A stretch of DNA of 64,000 bases from Thermococcus sp. (GTDB lineage Archaea; Methanobacteriota_B; Thermococci; Thermococcales; Thermococcaceae). Numbering within the stretch: position 1 is the first letter of the stretch; every line of letters begins with the position of its first letter. Of the stretch, positions 25,792 through 33,337 are shown piece by piece. The stretch spans positions 1-64,000 of the forward strand of contig NZ_WANV01000016.1 of NCBI RefSeq assembly GCF_015521605.1, in the 5' to 3' direction. The translations under genes were made by a program, and so were the position numbers. Under the pieces are notes generated by a model. That model did no database searches and was not told the origin of the DNA. It was given only the letters and a program-made list of their open reading frames with translations.

Positions 25792-25952
25792 ATAGCTCAC
25801 CCCTACTTTTGAATGGAACGTGGGGTTCTGTGTGTTCCAGATATTTAAATGGGGGTCTCCCATATCCCAACACCCTAGGGAGACGTAATAACAAGGTTTT
25901 TCTGGAATAGCTTATTACTTTTTCCCTCCAATAATTTGACGTTTTTCAATAA

Positions 25953-26831
25953 TTACTTCAAGACTGCTGCCAAAATGACAAAGAGTACAAGCACTAGCAG
26001 GGTCAGAACGACCGTCACCCCGATTCCCTCCTCCGCCTTCAGACGGTAGTGAGCCAGAATCACGTTCGCCATTATCGCCGGAGGCATAGAGGCCTCTACA
26101 AGGACGGCGTAATAGGTATCGCCCGCCCCCCTGAGCGTCAGGAAGACGAAGATGAAGGGGATGACGCTCCTGAAGAGGCCCACCTCAACGAGGTGCCTCA
26201 CCCTGAACTCGCGGAGGTTTATTATCGAACCGAAGTATATGAGGAGGAGGGGTATGCTCCACCACCCTATGGACTTGGCCGGTTCGAGGAGCCACGCCGG
26301 GAGCTTAATCCCGGCCAGAACCAGCGCCAGGGCGAGTAAATTGGCCGCCGTTGGAGGGAATTTCAGCGCCTTAACGAGGCTGTTTTTCACCGAGGCCTTT
26401 CCGCTGGAGTAGTGGGCGGCTATGAATGTCGCAAGGGGCAGGACGATGAGGCTGTTGGTCGTCGAGTAGAGTATCGCCGGGGTTATGTCGTCGAGAAAGA
26501 GGCTCGCTATCGGAAAGCCCATCGCTGCGGTGTTCGGATAGGTAGAGAGAATCATGAGCGCCCCTGCCCAGTTCTCGTCCCCAACAAAGCGGCGGGCATA
26601 GAGATAGGAGAGACCGAGGCTCAGGGCTATTACGAGGAGCACGTAAAGGAAGACGAGTTTTATGCTCAGGAGGTAATTCAAATCCTTACTCGCCACGTTG
26701 CCGAACACGAACAGCGTGAGAAGAACTCGGGTTGAAAAGAGGTTAAGCCATTTGAAGAGTCTGTCATCTTTGATCAGCCTTTTGAGGATGTAGCCGACCG
26801 CTATGAGCGCGAGCATCTGGTAGACGTCCAT
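25953..26831 (-). CDS. AEC-family transporter (auxin efflux carrier type)
   Basis: A 292-aa membrane protein with about ten hydrophobic helices in two halves, typical of the AEC/bile-arsenite superfamily. Typical features are the polar break NTAAMGFPIASLFL near residues 104-117 and a C-terminal SMPPAIMANVILAHY motif. It likely exports an organic anion or amino acid. A TATA-like TTTTAAACG lies about 25 bp before ATG 26831 and no ribosome site is seen, so the mRNA may be leaderless. Confidence 0.85.
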   Translation of the reverse strand: MDVYQMLALIAVGYILKRLIKDDRLFKWLNLFSTRVLLTLFVFGNVASKDLNYLLSIKLVFLYVLLVIALSLGLSYLYARRFVGDENWAGALMILSTYPNTAAMGFPIASLFLDDITPAILYSTTNSLIVLPLATFIAAHYSSGKASVKNSLVKALKFPPTAANLLALALVLAGIKLPAWLLEPAKSIGWWSIPLLLIYFGSIINLREFRVRHLVEVGLFRSVIPFIFVFLTLRGAGDTYYAVLVEASMPPAIMANVILAHYRLKAEEGIGVTVVLTLLVLVLFVILAAVLK

Positions 26832-26903
26832 GCTAAAAGCTTGGACTTAGCGTTTAAAAGTATGTCGAATTCTGCTTGGTGTCCCTGCGCCCCCACCGAT
26901 AAA

Positions 26904-26914
26904 CTTATATATAC
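26904..26914 (+). promoter_or_regulatory. TATA box of the ArsR-led operon
   Basis: CTTATATATAC is a strong archaeal TATA box. It predicts transcription starting near 26936, inside the proposed ArsR operator. Confidence 0.6.
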
Positions 26915-26928
26915 CTACAGTGCCAGTT

Positions 26929-26963
26929 AGGTACAGAAAAGTGTACTACAAAAATATGTACCT
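26929..26963 (+). promoter_or_regulatory. Probable autoregulatory operator for the ArsR-type repressor
   Basis: AGGTACA (26929-26935) and TGTACCT (26957-26963) form a perfect 7-bp inverted repeat with a 21-nt centre that carries a further GTGTACTACA. The site covers the predicted transcript start and ends just before the GGTGG ribosome site of the ArsR gene. Binding there would block its own operon. Confidence 0.55.
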
Positions 26964-26972
26964 GGTGGTAGC

Positions 26973-27383
26973 ATGGAGGATCTCAGAGTTCAGCTCGAAG
27001 AGCTGAAGAAAAGGCTGGAGGTGCTGGAGGAGAGCATCGACCCGGTGGATGAGGTAATGCTCTCCATCAAGATGCGCCTCCGGCGAAAGCTTGAGGGGGG
27101 AGCCCTGCCGGAGATTGATGAGGAGAAGGCCGCGAAGACTCTCAAGGCCCTCGCCAATCCCGACAGGATACGGATACTCAAGATGCTCTCCGAGAAGCCC
27201 ATGGGCTTCAAGGAGATAAAGGATGCCCTCGGGGTTGAGAGCCCCACAGTTTCCCACCACCTGAAACTCCTCGTGAGAACTCGGATGGTGAGACGGGCGG
27301 ACAAGTATGAGATCTCGCCTGACGGACGTCTCTTTTTGCGCTTGCTTGAGATAATAACTGCCCTTGAGGAGGTGGAAGAATGA
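26973..27383 (+). CDS. ArsR-family winged-helix transcription regulator
   Basis: A 136-aa regulator with an N-terminal coiled-coil (LRVQLEELKKRLEVLEESI, 4-22), then an ArsR-type winged helix: LKALANPDRIRILKMLSE, and recognition helix ESPTVSHHLKLLVRTRMV. No cysteine is present, so it is not a classic metal-thiolate sensor. ATG 26973 follows GGTGGTAGC. Its stop overlaps the next gene by 4 bp. It likely represses its own operon of a membrane protein and DUF4097-type proteins. Confidence 0.88.
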   Translation: MEDLRVQLEELKKRLEVLEESIDPVDEVMLSIKMRLRRKLEGGALPEIDEEKAAKTLKALANPDRIRILKMLSEKPMGFKEIKDALGVESPTVSHHLKLLVRTRMVRRADKYEISPDGRLFLRLLEIITALEEVEE

Positions 27384-28681
27384 GTTTTGGATGGAAGTAC
27401 AGGGCCGTCTCGCACGAAGGCCCGAGATTTAGGGTGGCCGAGTACCTCAAGGCCCTCACGGCGATACTGCTCATTGCATGGCTGTTCAAAGGGCCGCTGA
27501 GACTTGATGCGTACAACGACCAGCTGGTATACGCCATAGTGGCTCTCCTGTTCGCCTTCGAGCTGCTCTCGGTCGGCAAGTGGTTCGGCGTGACGATAAG
27601 CGGAGTGGTCTTTGCCCTGGCCAAGGGCTTCTTCTGGACGAGTGTTTTCCTGTTCTTCGGTCAGTGGCTGGGAATGTCTGAGACGCTCCACAACTACGCG
27701 GGAACGGCCTTTGCATACGCGGTGGTTCTGGTGATAGCTGGAGTGCTCCTGGCGAAGTTTGACGAAAGGAGGCTCGACATCAAGGTGGAGGGCAAGGCCT
27801 ACGAGTTCGGCGGCGCGGATTTTGGAGAGGTGAAGCTGGAAGGAAGCGGCAAGGCCTATCCCGTGAAGTTTGGACGGAGGAAAGTCGGGTGGGTCATAGA
27901 CGGTGAGGTCACGGTAAAGGCGGAGACACCGCTTGGAAAGATAACGAAGAAACTCCTGAGCCCTGTGATAGTATGGACCGAGGAGAATATAGCCGGACGA
28001 AAAGTTCCCGCCGATCCAGGCTTCGTGAAGAACGTGGAAACTCTCGTGAATCCCGAGAGGCTCTACCGGAAGGGCAAGAGGGATAGCGTGGTTGATCTGG
28101 GCTTCGTCAAAGTTTACGAGGGGGAGGGCTTCGAGTACGTCAAGCTGCCCTTCATCGAGGTCATAGAGACGCCGGGCGGTGAGGAGGTCAAGATAGGCCC
28201 AATGAGGTTCCGCGAGGGAAATCCGGAGATGCCCCCGGCGGACATGCTGACCATCAGAGAGCTCCGCAACGGCTTCCAGCTGACCAGAGTTGGGGACAGG
28301 CTGAAGATTCAGACGGACGAGTACTCCATCGAAGTTGACGGTGAGAGGGTGACCTACAGGAGCGGAAACGAGAGCCTCAGCCTCGGTGAGACCGTATCCC
28401 TGCGCTCGGGCGATGTCTCTGTCAGCGTTGGCAGGGGAAGGGCCAAGATACGCATCGAGGACGTCGTCATCTCCGCCAGAGAAGGTAGGGTCAGGATAAG
28501 GGCTGGCGGGAGAGCCTACACCGTGGAGGACCCCGCGGCGTACAGACTCGTCATGAGGAAGGCGAAGGATATAGTCGAAGAGCAGAGCGCCGAGCTGATA
28601 GAGGGCCTCGGCATAGACAGAACCCTGCTCAACAGGCGCGTGAAGGAGCTCCTCGACCAGCTGATGGGATACTTAGGGTGA
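27380..28681 (+). CDS. Membrane protein with large C-terminal beta domain
   Basis: A 433-aa protein with four predicted membrane helices in the first 125 residues (ALTAILLIAWLF; LVYAIVALLFAFELL; GVVFALAKGFFWTSVFLFF; FAYAVVLVIAGVLLA). About 300 residues of short beta strands follow (RLKIQTDEYSIEVDGERVTY; GDVSVSVGRGRAKIRIEDVV), resembling repeats in bactofilin or DUF4097-like solenoids. Second gene of the ArsR operon. Function unknown. It may sense or reinforce the envelope. Confidence 0.75.
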   Translation: MSFGWKYRAVSHEGPRFRVAEYLKALTAILLIAWLFKGPLRLDAYNDQLVYAIVALLFAFELLSVGKWFGVTISGVVFALAKGFFWTSVFLFFGQWLGMSETLHNYAGTAFAYAVVLVIAGVLLAKFDERRLDIKVEGKAYEFGGADFGEVKLEGSGKAYPVKFGRRKVGWVIDGEVTVKAETPLGKITKKLLSPVIVWTEENIAGRKVPADPGFVKNVETLVNPERLYRKGKRDSVVDLGFVKVYEGEGFEYVKLPFIEVIETPGGEEVKIGPMRFREGNPEMPPADMLTIRELRNGFQLTRVGDRLKIQTDEYSIEVDGERVTYRSGNESLSLGETVSLRSGDVSVSVGRGRAKIRIEDVVISAREGRVRIRAGGRAYTVEDPAAYRLVMRKAKDIVEEQSAELIEGLGIDRTLLNRRVKELLDQLMGYLG

Positions 28682-28686
28682 GCGAG

Positions 28687-28815
28687 ATGGAAGCCACCGC
28701 CGTTCAGAGGCCCTCGCAGGAAGATTCAGTGAATGGAAACGGGAATGAAGGGCTCAAAAGAGCATCGGGGCACGAAAGGCCCCTTTTTGATTTCCTCCCG
28801 GAGGGATGGGTGTGA
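28687..28815 (+). CDS. 42-aa small protein in the ArsR/DUF4097 operon
   Basis: A short frame of 42 codons beginning MEATAVQRPS and ending PLFDFLPEGWV, with the strong ribosome site GGTGAGCGAG directly before ATG 28687. It starts 5 nt after the membrane-protein stop, and its own stop overlaps the next gene's start, so it bridges two genes by coupled translation. Composition is hydrophilic with an aromatic/acidic tail. No family recognised. It may be only a coupling peptide. Confidence 0.5.
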   Translation: MEATAVQRPSQEDSVNGNGNEGLKRASGHERPLFDFLPEGWV

Positions 28816-29486
28816 GGTTTGAAGGCATCGAGGAGGTCTGGATGAAGCTCGTGGACGTTGACCTCAAAATAGCGGCCTGGGACAGGGACTATGTGGAGCT
28901 GAACCCCCGCTCGGAGAATGGGATCAAAATCCACGTCAAAGAAGGCAGGCTTTCTGTTGACTACAAGGCCCTATGGAAGCTCGGGAAGACCATAAAGAGG
29001 GACAGAAGCCTGGAACCCCTTGAACTCCGCGTCCCTTTCGGTGTTCCGGTTTCGGTGGGAATTAAGAGGGGAGAGGTCAAGGCAGAGGGCGTGCGCTTTG
29101 AGAGCCTTTCGGTCGACGAGTGCAAGACCTCGCTAAAAGGATGCATCATTGGAGACCTAATCTCTGTCGTCTCCACCCTCAGCGGCTCAGTTATGGTGAG
29201 AGAGAAGGCCTCCGTAATGGCAATAGCCGGTACAGTCGCCCTAAAGGTTGAGGAACTCGATGGAGACATCAGAGCTGTCAGCAACATGGGGATACTAAAG
29301 CTGGCCATCCCAATCGACTCCGATGCCTCGATAAAGGTCGAGGAGAACGGAGGGGTCGTCAAGCTGGAAGGCATCAAACCGAAAGACTCCGTCCTTGGTG
29401 ATGGAAGGAACACGGTAACGCTCAGGGCGGATATTGGAGGAATACTGAAGTTGTCCATCTGGGAAGGTGATGAGGATGATGTTTGA
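28806..29486 (+). CDS. DUF4097-like beta-solenoid protein
   Basis: A 226-aa protein of regularly spaced beta strands, similar in layout to the next gene and to DUF4097 (putative adhesin-type) proteins: an N-terminal LKIAAWDRDYVEL strand pair, then repeated short strands, and a conserved end GGILKLSIWEG. Start ATG 28806 overlaps the small ORF. GTG 28812 is an equally good start by alignment with the paralogue's MMFENV. No signal peptide, so it is probably cytosolic or inner-surface. Confidence 0.7.
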   Translation: MGVRFEGIEEVWMKLVDVDLKIAAWDRDYVELNPRSENGIKIHVKEGRLSVDYKALWKLGKTIKRDRSLEPLELRVPFGVPVSVGIKRGEVKAEGVRFESLSVDECKTSLKGCIIGDLISVVSTLSGSVMVREKASVMAIAGTVALKVEELDGDIRAVSNMGILKLAIPIDSDASIKVEENGGVVKLEGIKPKDSVLGDGRNTVTLRADIGGILKLSIWEGDEDDV

Positions 29487-30129
29487 AAACGTCCGGGAAG
29501 TTGAACTGAACACCGTTGGTGCTCAGGTGAAGATTGAGGGGTGGGAAAACGAGCACGTGGAGGTGAACTACGTCCTCCACGGCGAGGTCAACGTGAGCAT
29601 TGAGCAGAGGGGAAGCAGGCTCATCATAAAGGAGGAGCAGAAAAAGAAGTTCTTCAACCTTCTCAGGGATTCGGGATGGGCCGAAATAGAGGTCAAAGTT
29701 CCAAGGGGCACCGTGGTAAAGGTCAGAAACGTGAATGGTGAACTAACCGCCCGTGATGTGAAGCTGACAGAGGCCACGACCGTCAACGGGACGATCGAGC
29801 TCAAAGAATGCGAGGCAGGACTACTGAAGTCCGTAAACGGTGGGATAAATGCCCACCTGGTGGTGGCCGGCCCGCTCAAGGCCTCAACGGTTAACGGGAA
29901 AATATCCCTGACCATCGAGGAGCTTGAGGATGACGTCGAGGTCAGCACTGTCAACGGGGACGTGGTGGTTCGGCTCTCGGACTTCTGCGATGCGAGGATA
30001 GTGGCCAGCAGGGTCAACGGAGAAGTGAGGCTCGTTGGGATTGATCCGGAGGATCCGGTCATCGGCGCCGGGACCTACAAGGTAAAGGCGAGCACCGTAA
30101 ACGGTGGGGTGAGAGTCGAGCTCCTTTGA
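29476..30129 (+). CDS. DUF4097-family protein with VNG repeats
   Basis: A 217-aa beta-solenoid-like protein. The turn motif VNG appears seven times (NVNGEL, TVNGTI, SVNGGI, TVNGKI, TVNGDV, RVNGEV, TVNGGV) at intervals of about 16-22 residues, as in DUF4097 proteins. ATG 29476 follows GGTGATGAGG within the 3' end of the preceding gene (11-bp overlap). Last gene of the ArsR operon. Bacterial DUF4097 genes often accompany PadR/PspC-type membrane-stress regulators, a possible parallel. Confidence 0.78.
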   Translation: MMFENVREVELNTVGAQVKIEGWENEHVEVNYVLHGEVNVSIEQRGSRLIIKEEQKKKFFNLLRDSGWAEIEVKVPRGTVVKVRNVNGELTARDVKLTEATTVNGTIELKECEAGLLKSVNGGINAHLVVAGPLKASTVNGKISLTIEELEDDVEVSTVNGDVVVRLSDFCDARIVASRVNGEVRLVGIDPEDPVIGAGTYKVKASTVNGGVRVELL

Positions 30130-30202
30130 TTTAATTCTTTGATTATTCAATTCTGCAACCAAATAACGGGGTCTGAATGTGGAAGCTAGGGGGTTAGATG
30201 AT

Positions 30203-31450
30203 ATGTTCGATAATTTCCGGGGAATGGGCCGGAGCTTCTGGCTCTATACCACAGGCAGGTGGATATCCCAGGCTGGCTGGGTTATCCAAGATGTCGCCGT
30301 TCCACTTTACGTACTCGATAAGACCGGCAGCGGAGCGATGATGAGCCTCTTCGTGATGGCGGAGCTGATTCCAAGGCTGCTCGTGAATCCCATAGCCGGG
30401 GTGATAGGCGACCGCTACGACAGGAAGAAGCTCATGTATGGCCTTGACATAGCGAGGGGAGTCCTGCTCTTTGGTGTTATAGCCTTCAACCTCCTCGGGA
30501 TATACCAGCTCCTGGCCGTTCAGATGGCGATGAGCATCATCGGGGCGTTCTTCTCGGCCGGGATAGTGGGAATGTTTCCGGATCTGGTGGAGAAGGAGCA
30601 ACTGGCAAGGGCGAACTCAATACTCCAGAGCGGGGGGCAGGTACTCAGGATACTCGGTCCAATCCTCGGGGGTTTAATCTATGCGCTTGGGGGTTTGAGG
30701 CTCGCCATCCTCATAAACGCTGTCAGCTTCTTCGGCTCGGGACTGTTTGAAATCCTGATCGAATATCACCGGGAAACACGCGAGCTTTCAGGTCTTGCGG
30801 AGATATGGGAAGACATGGTTGAGGGCTTCCGCTTCATGAGGAGCTCCCGGAGCGTTTTGATCCTCGTCAGCTTCGGAATACTGCTGAACACCCTCCTCAA
30901 CCCCATATTTGCCGTCGTCCTTCCGTACCTCACGAGGATTGAGCTCGGCCTCTCCGCGATCCAGTTTGGAAGCATCGGGACGGCGGCAACGTTGGGGGCC
31001 CTGGCCGGAAACCTTCTCATAGCACTCAAGCTTGGGGAGAGGTCGGAGGACTTTCTGTTCCGGGCGATCTTTGTGCAGCTCTTCAGCATCATGTGCTTGG
31101 CTTTCGTGACGCACCCCGCACTTGGTGGATTTGCCTATCCCTTCCTGCTGGCGGTAATGGTCGTGGGGGGCTTTTTTAACACCCTGGTAAACGTGCCCCT
31201 CTTCACAAAGCTTCAGAAAGCGGTTCCGGACGAGGTCCGTTCCAGATTCTTCACGGCAATGGAGACCATAATGCTCGCCACCACGCCCCTCGGCATGGCC
31301 CTCGTCGGGCCACTCCTGGACGCCCTCGGGACGTCGGTTATAGTCCTGGCCCTCACGATCCCAAGCACCCTGATAACGCTGTACTACTACCTCCGCTTTA
31401 GGGAGGCGGTTATAGCCGTTGGGTCTGAGCTCGTGGGGGTGGTGCCGTGA
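30203..31450 (+). CDS. MFS transporter (first of two tandem paralogues)
   Basis: A 415-aa major facilitator protein with about 12 membrane helices and the loop 2-3 signature GVIGDRYDRKKLMYG. It resembles the enterobactin exporter (EntS-like) or macrolide-efflux MFS group, so drug or metabolite efflux is likely. ATG 30203 is supported by the upstream GGGGGTTAG; GTG 30179 is the alternative. The next gene is a clear tandem duplicate and starts within its stop. Confidence 0.85.
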   Translation: MFDNFRGMGRSFWLYTTGRWISQAGWVIQDVAVPLYVLDKTGSGAMMSLFVMAELIPRLLVNPIAGVIGDRYDRKKLMYGLDIARGVLLFGVIAFNLLGIYQLLAVQMAMSIIGAFFSAGIVGMFPDLVEKEQLARANSILQSGGQVLRILGPILGGLIYALGGLRLAILINAVSFFGSGLFEILIEYHRETRELSGLAEIWEDMVEGFRFMRSSRSVLILVSFGILLNTLLNPIFAVVLPYLTRIELGLSAIQFGSIGTAATLGALAGNLLIALKLGERSEDFLFRAIFVQLFSIMCLAFVTHPALGGFAYPFLLAVMVVGGFFNTLVNVPLFTKLQKAVPDEVRSRFFTAMETIMLATTPLGMALVGPLLDALGTSVIVLALTIPSTLITLYYYLRFREAVIAVGSELVGVVP

Positions 31451-32691
31451 GCCTCAGCAGGAACTTCTGGCTCTTCGCGGTCGGGCGCTTTATCAGCCAG
31501 CTCGGATGGGCGGTGCAGGAGGTTGCGCTGCCCCTCTACGTCCTCGACAAGACGCACAGCGGTTCCATGATGACGCTCTTCGTCCTGGCGGACATAATCC
31601 CTTCCCTCATAATCATGCCCTTTGCAGGGGTTATTGGCGACCGCTACAACAGGAAGAGGCTGATGGTCTGGTTCGACATCCTCAGGGGCGTTCTGCTCTT
31701 CGGCGTGATAGCTTTTAATTTCCTCGGGATCTACCAGCTCCTCGTTGTTCAGGTCATAATGGCGGTTATGGGGACGTTTTTCGGCGCGGCCACGAGCGCG
31801 ATGTTTCCCGACCTCGTTGAACCTGAGGAGCTGGAGAGGGCAAACTCCACCGTCAGCTCGTTCTCCATAATAGCCCGGCTTGTAGGTCCGGCCCTTGGCG
31901 GCGTCATCTACGCCCTCGGTGGGATAAGGCTGGCAATCCTTATCAACGCGGTCAGCTTCTTCGGTTCAGGCCTCTTTGAGGCGCTGATTAGATACGAATG
32001 GAAGACCCGCGAGATAGAGAACATTGGAGATGTGATAACAGATATCCGGGAGGGGCTCGCGTTTCTGAGGTCGAGCAGATACCTCATGGTTCTCATGGGC
32101 TTTGCGCTCTTTATGAACGCTGTTGGACAGCCGTTTGGAGCGGTAATAATGCCGTACGCCTTCAGGGAGGTTTTGAAGTTCACGAGTCAGCAGTTTGGAC
32201 TTCTTGAGAGCTTCTTCATGGGGGGAATGCTCCTCGGAAACGTCATAATAGCCGTAAAGCTGGGCAAAAAGGCCGGACGGTTCTTCTTTAAGGCGCTGGC
32301 GTTCAACGGGATAATGGTACTCGCCTTTGTCTGGGTGGTTTCCCCCTTTGCAGGTCTGTCGAGGGACTCGGCCTTCCTGACCCTGGCCGCCGTTGGAGTA
32401 CTCTGGGGCATCAGCAACGCGATAATAAACGTCCCGCTCAACGCCAAAATCCAGCGCGCCATTCCGACGGAGCTGCGGGGCAGGGTCTTCTCGGCTCTTG
32501 CCCTCCTTGTGAACATCTCAGCACCCCTCGGTCTCGTTGCAGTTGGGCCGCTGATTGATCGCTACGCCGCCTGGTCGGTGGCCTTTGCGATATGGGTGGT
32601 GCAGGCCGCGGTTGTGGTCCATTACTGGCTCAGGTACAGGGAAATTTTGCTCGGTGATGTAGGGGAGGGAATAAACGGGGAGGCTACCTGA
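31447..32691 (+). CDS. MFS transporter (second tandem paralogue)
   Basis: A 414-aa MFS transporter strongly similar to its upstream neighbour (shared GVIGDRYNRKRLMVWFDILRG, ALGGIRLAILINAVSFFGSG). GTG 31447 overlaps the previous TGA and is preceded by GGGGGTGG, so the pair is co-translated. The pair may work as a heterodimer or have diverged in substrate. Its 3' end overlaps the convergent adenosyltransferase gene by 8 bp. Confidence 0.85.
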   Translation: MSLSRNFWLFAVGRFISQLGWAVQEVALPLYVLDKTHSGSMMTLFVLADIIPSLIIMPFAGVIGDRYNRKRLMVWFDILRGVLLFGVIAFNFLGIYQLLVVQVIMAVMGTFFGAATSAMFPDLVEPEELERANSTVSSFSIIARLVGPALGGVIYALGGIRLAILINAVSFFGSGLFEALIRYEWKTREIENIGDVITDIREGLAFLRSSRYLMVLMGFALFMNAVGQPFGAVIMPYAFREVLKFTSQQFGLLESFFMGGMLLGNVIIAVKLGKKAGRFFFKALAFNGIMVLAFVWVVSPFAGLSRDSAFLTLAAVGVLWGISNAIINVPLNAKIQRAIPTELRGRVFSALALLVNISAPLGLVAVGPLIDRYAAWSVAFAIWVVQAAVVVHYWLRYREILLGDVGEGINGEAT

Positions 32692-33199
32692 CCTCCCTCA
32701 GTTTGCCCTCCCTCTTCTCTATTGCCCTTGCCATTATGAATAGCAGGTCGCTGAGCCTGTTGAGGTATACCAGCACGTTATCTCCGAATCCATAGTCGAG
32801 GACGAGCTTTGCGACCTTTCTCTCGGCCCTCCTTGCTATTGTCCTGCAGATGTCCAGCTTGGCGCTGGCGATGGTGGAGCCCGGAAGGACGAAAACCTTC
32901 AGCTGAACTTCGTTTTCATACTTATGAATAAGGCCTTCGAGCCACTCGACATCATCCTCACCGACCTTTGAGTACTTCCCCTTGCTGGCGAGCTCGGCCA
33001 TGAGGTCGTAGAGCTGAACCTGGATTTTTTCGAGAATCTCCACCATCTCCCCGGGGACGTAGTGCTTGGCCTCGCCAAGGAAGCTGTCCAGCTCGTCTAT
33101 CGTGCCGTTGGCATCCATTATGGGCGAATACTTTGCCACACGGTCGCCCGTAAAGAGACCGGTCAAACCCTTATCGCCCGTTTTTGTTGTTATCGACAT
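32684..33199 (-). CDS. PduO-type ATP:cob(I)alamin adenosyltransferase
   Basis: A 171-aa enzyme that transfers adenosyl from ATP to cob(I)alamin to make coenzyme B12. Family signatures: TKTGDKGLTGLFTGDRVAK at residues 5-23 (ATP site), NGTIDELDSFLGEA, and the C-terminal RTIARRAERKV and YLNRLSDLLFIMAR helices. ATG 33199 follows GGTGATGCC. No other cobalamin gene is adjacent, which fits B12 salvage for methylmalonyl-CoA mutase or ribonucleotide reductase. Confidence 0.93.
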   Translation of the reverse strand: MSITTKTGDKGLTGLFTGDRVAKYSPIMDANGTIDELDSFLGEAKHYVPGEMVEILEKIQVQLYDLMAELASKGKYSKVGEDDVEWLEGLIHKYENEVQLKVFVLPGSTIASAKLDICRTIARRAERKVAKLVLDYGFGDNVLVYLNRLSDLLFIMARAIEKREGKLREVR

Positions 33200-33253
33200 G
33201 GCATCACCGGAAACGTTTCGAGGCCCGAGGTTTTATTCTTTTTGGGCAATATG

Positions 33254-33270
33254 ATACACTATCAGTGATA
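33254..33270. promoter_or_regulatory. TGM-like palindrome between divergent genes
   Basis: ATACAC-TATCA-GTGATA fits the Thermococcales glycolytic motif TATCAC-N5-GTGATA perfectly in the right half and as CAC in the left. It lies upstream of the TATA element (about 33296-33304) of the secreted-protein gene. Only one half is a full match, so it may be coincidental. Confidence 0.3.
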
Positions 33271-33337
33271 AATGGCCGAGATAAAACACGGGGAAACTTA
33301 TTTATACATCGGAAGCCTTCTTTTTTGGGTGGTGCCT

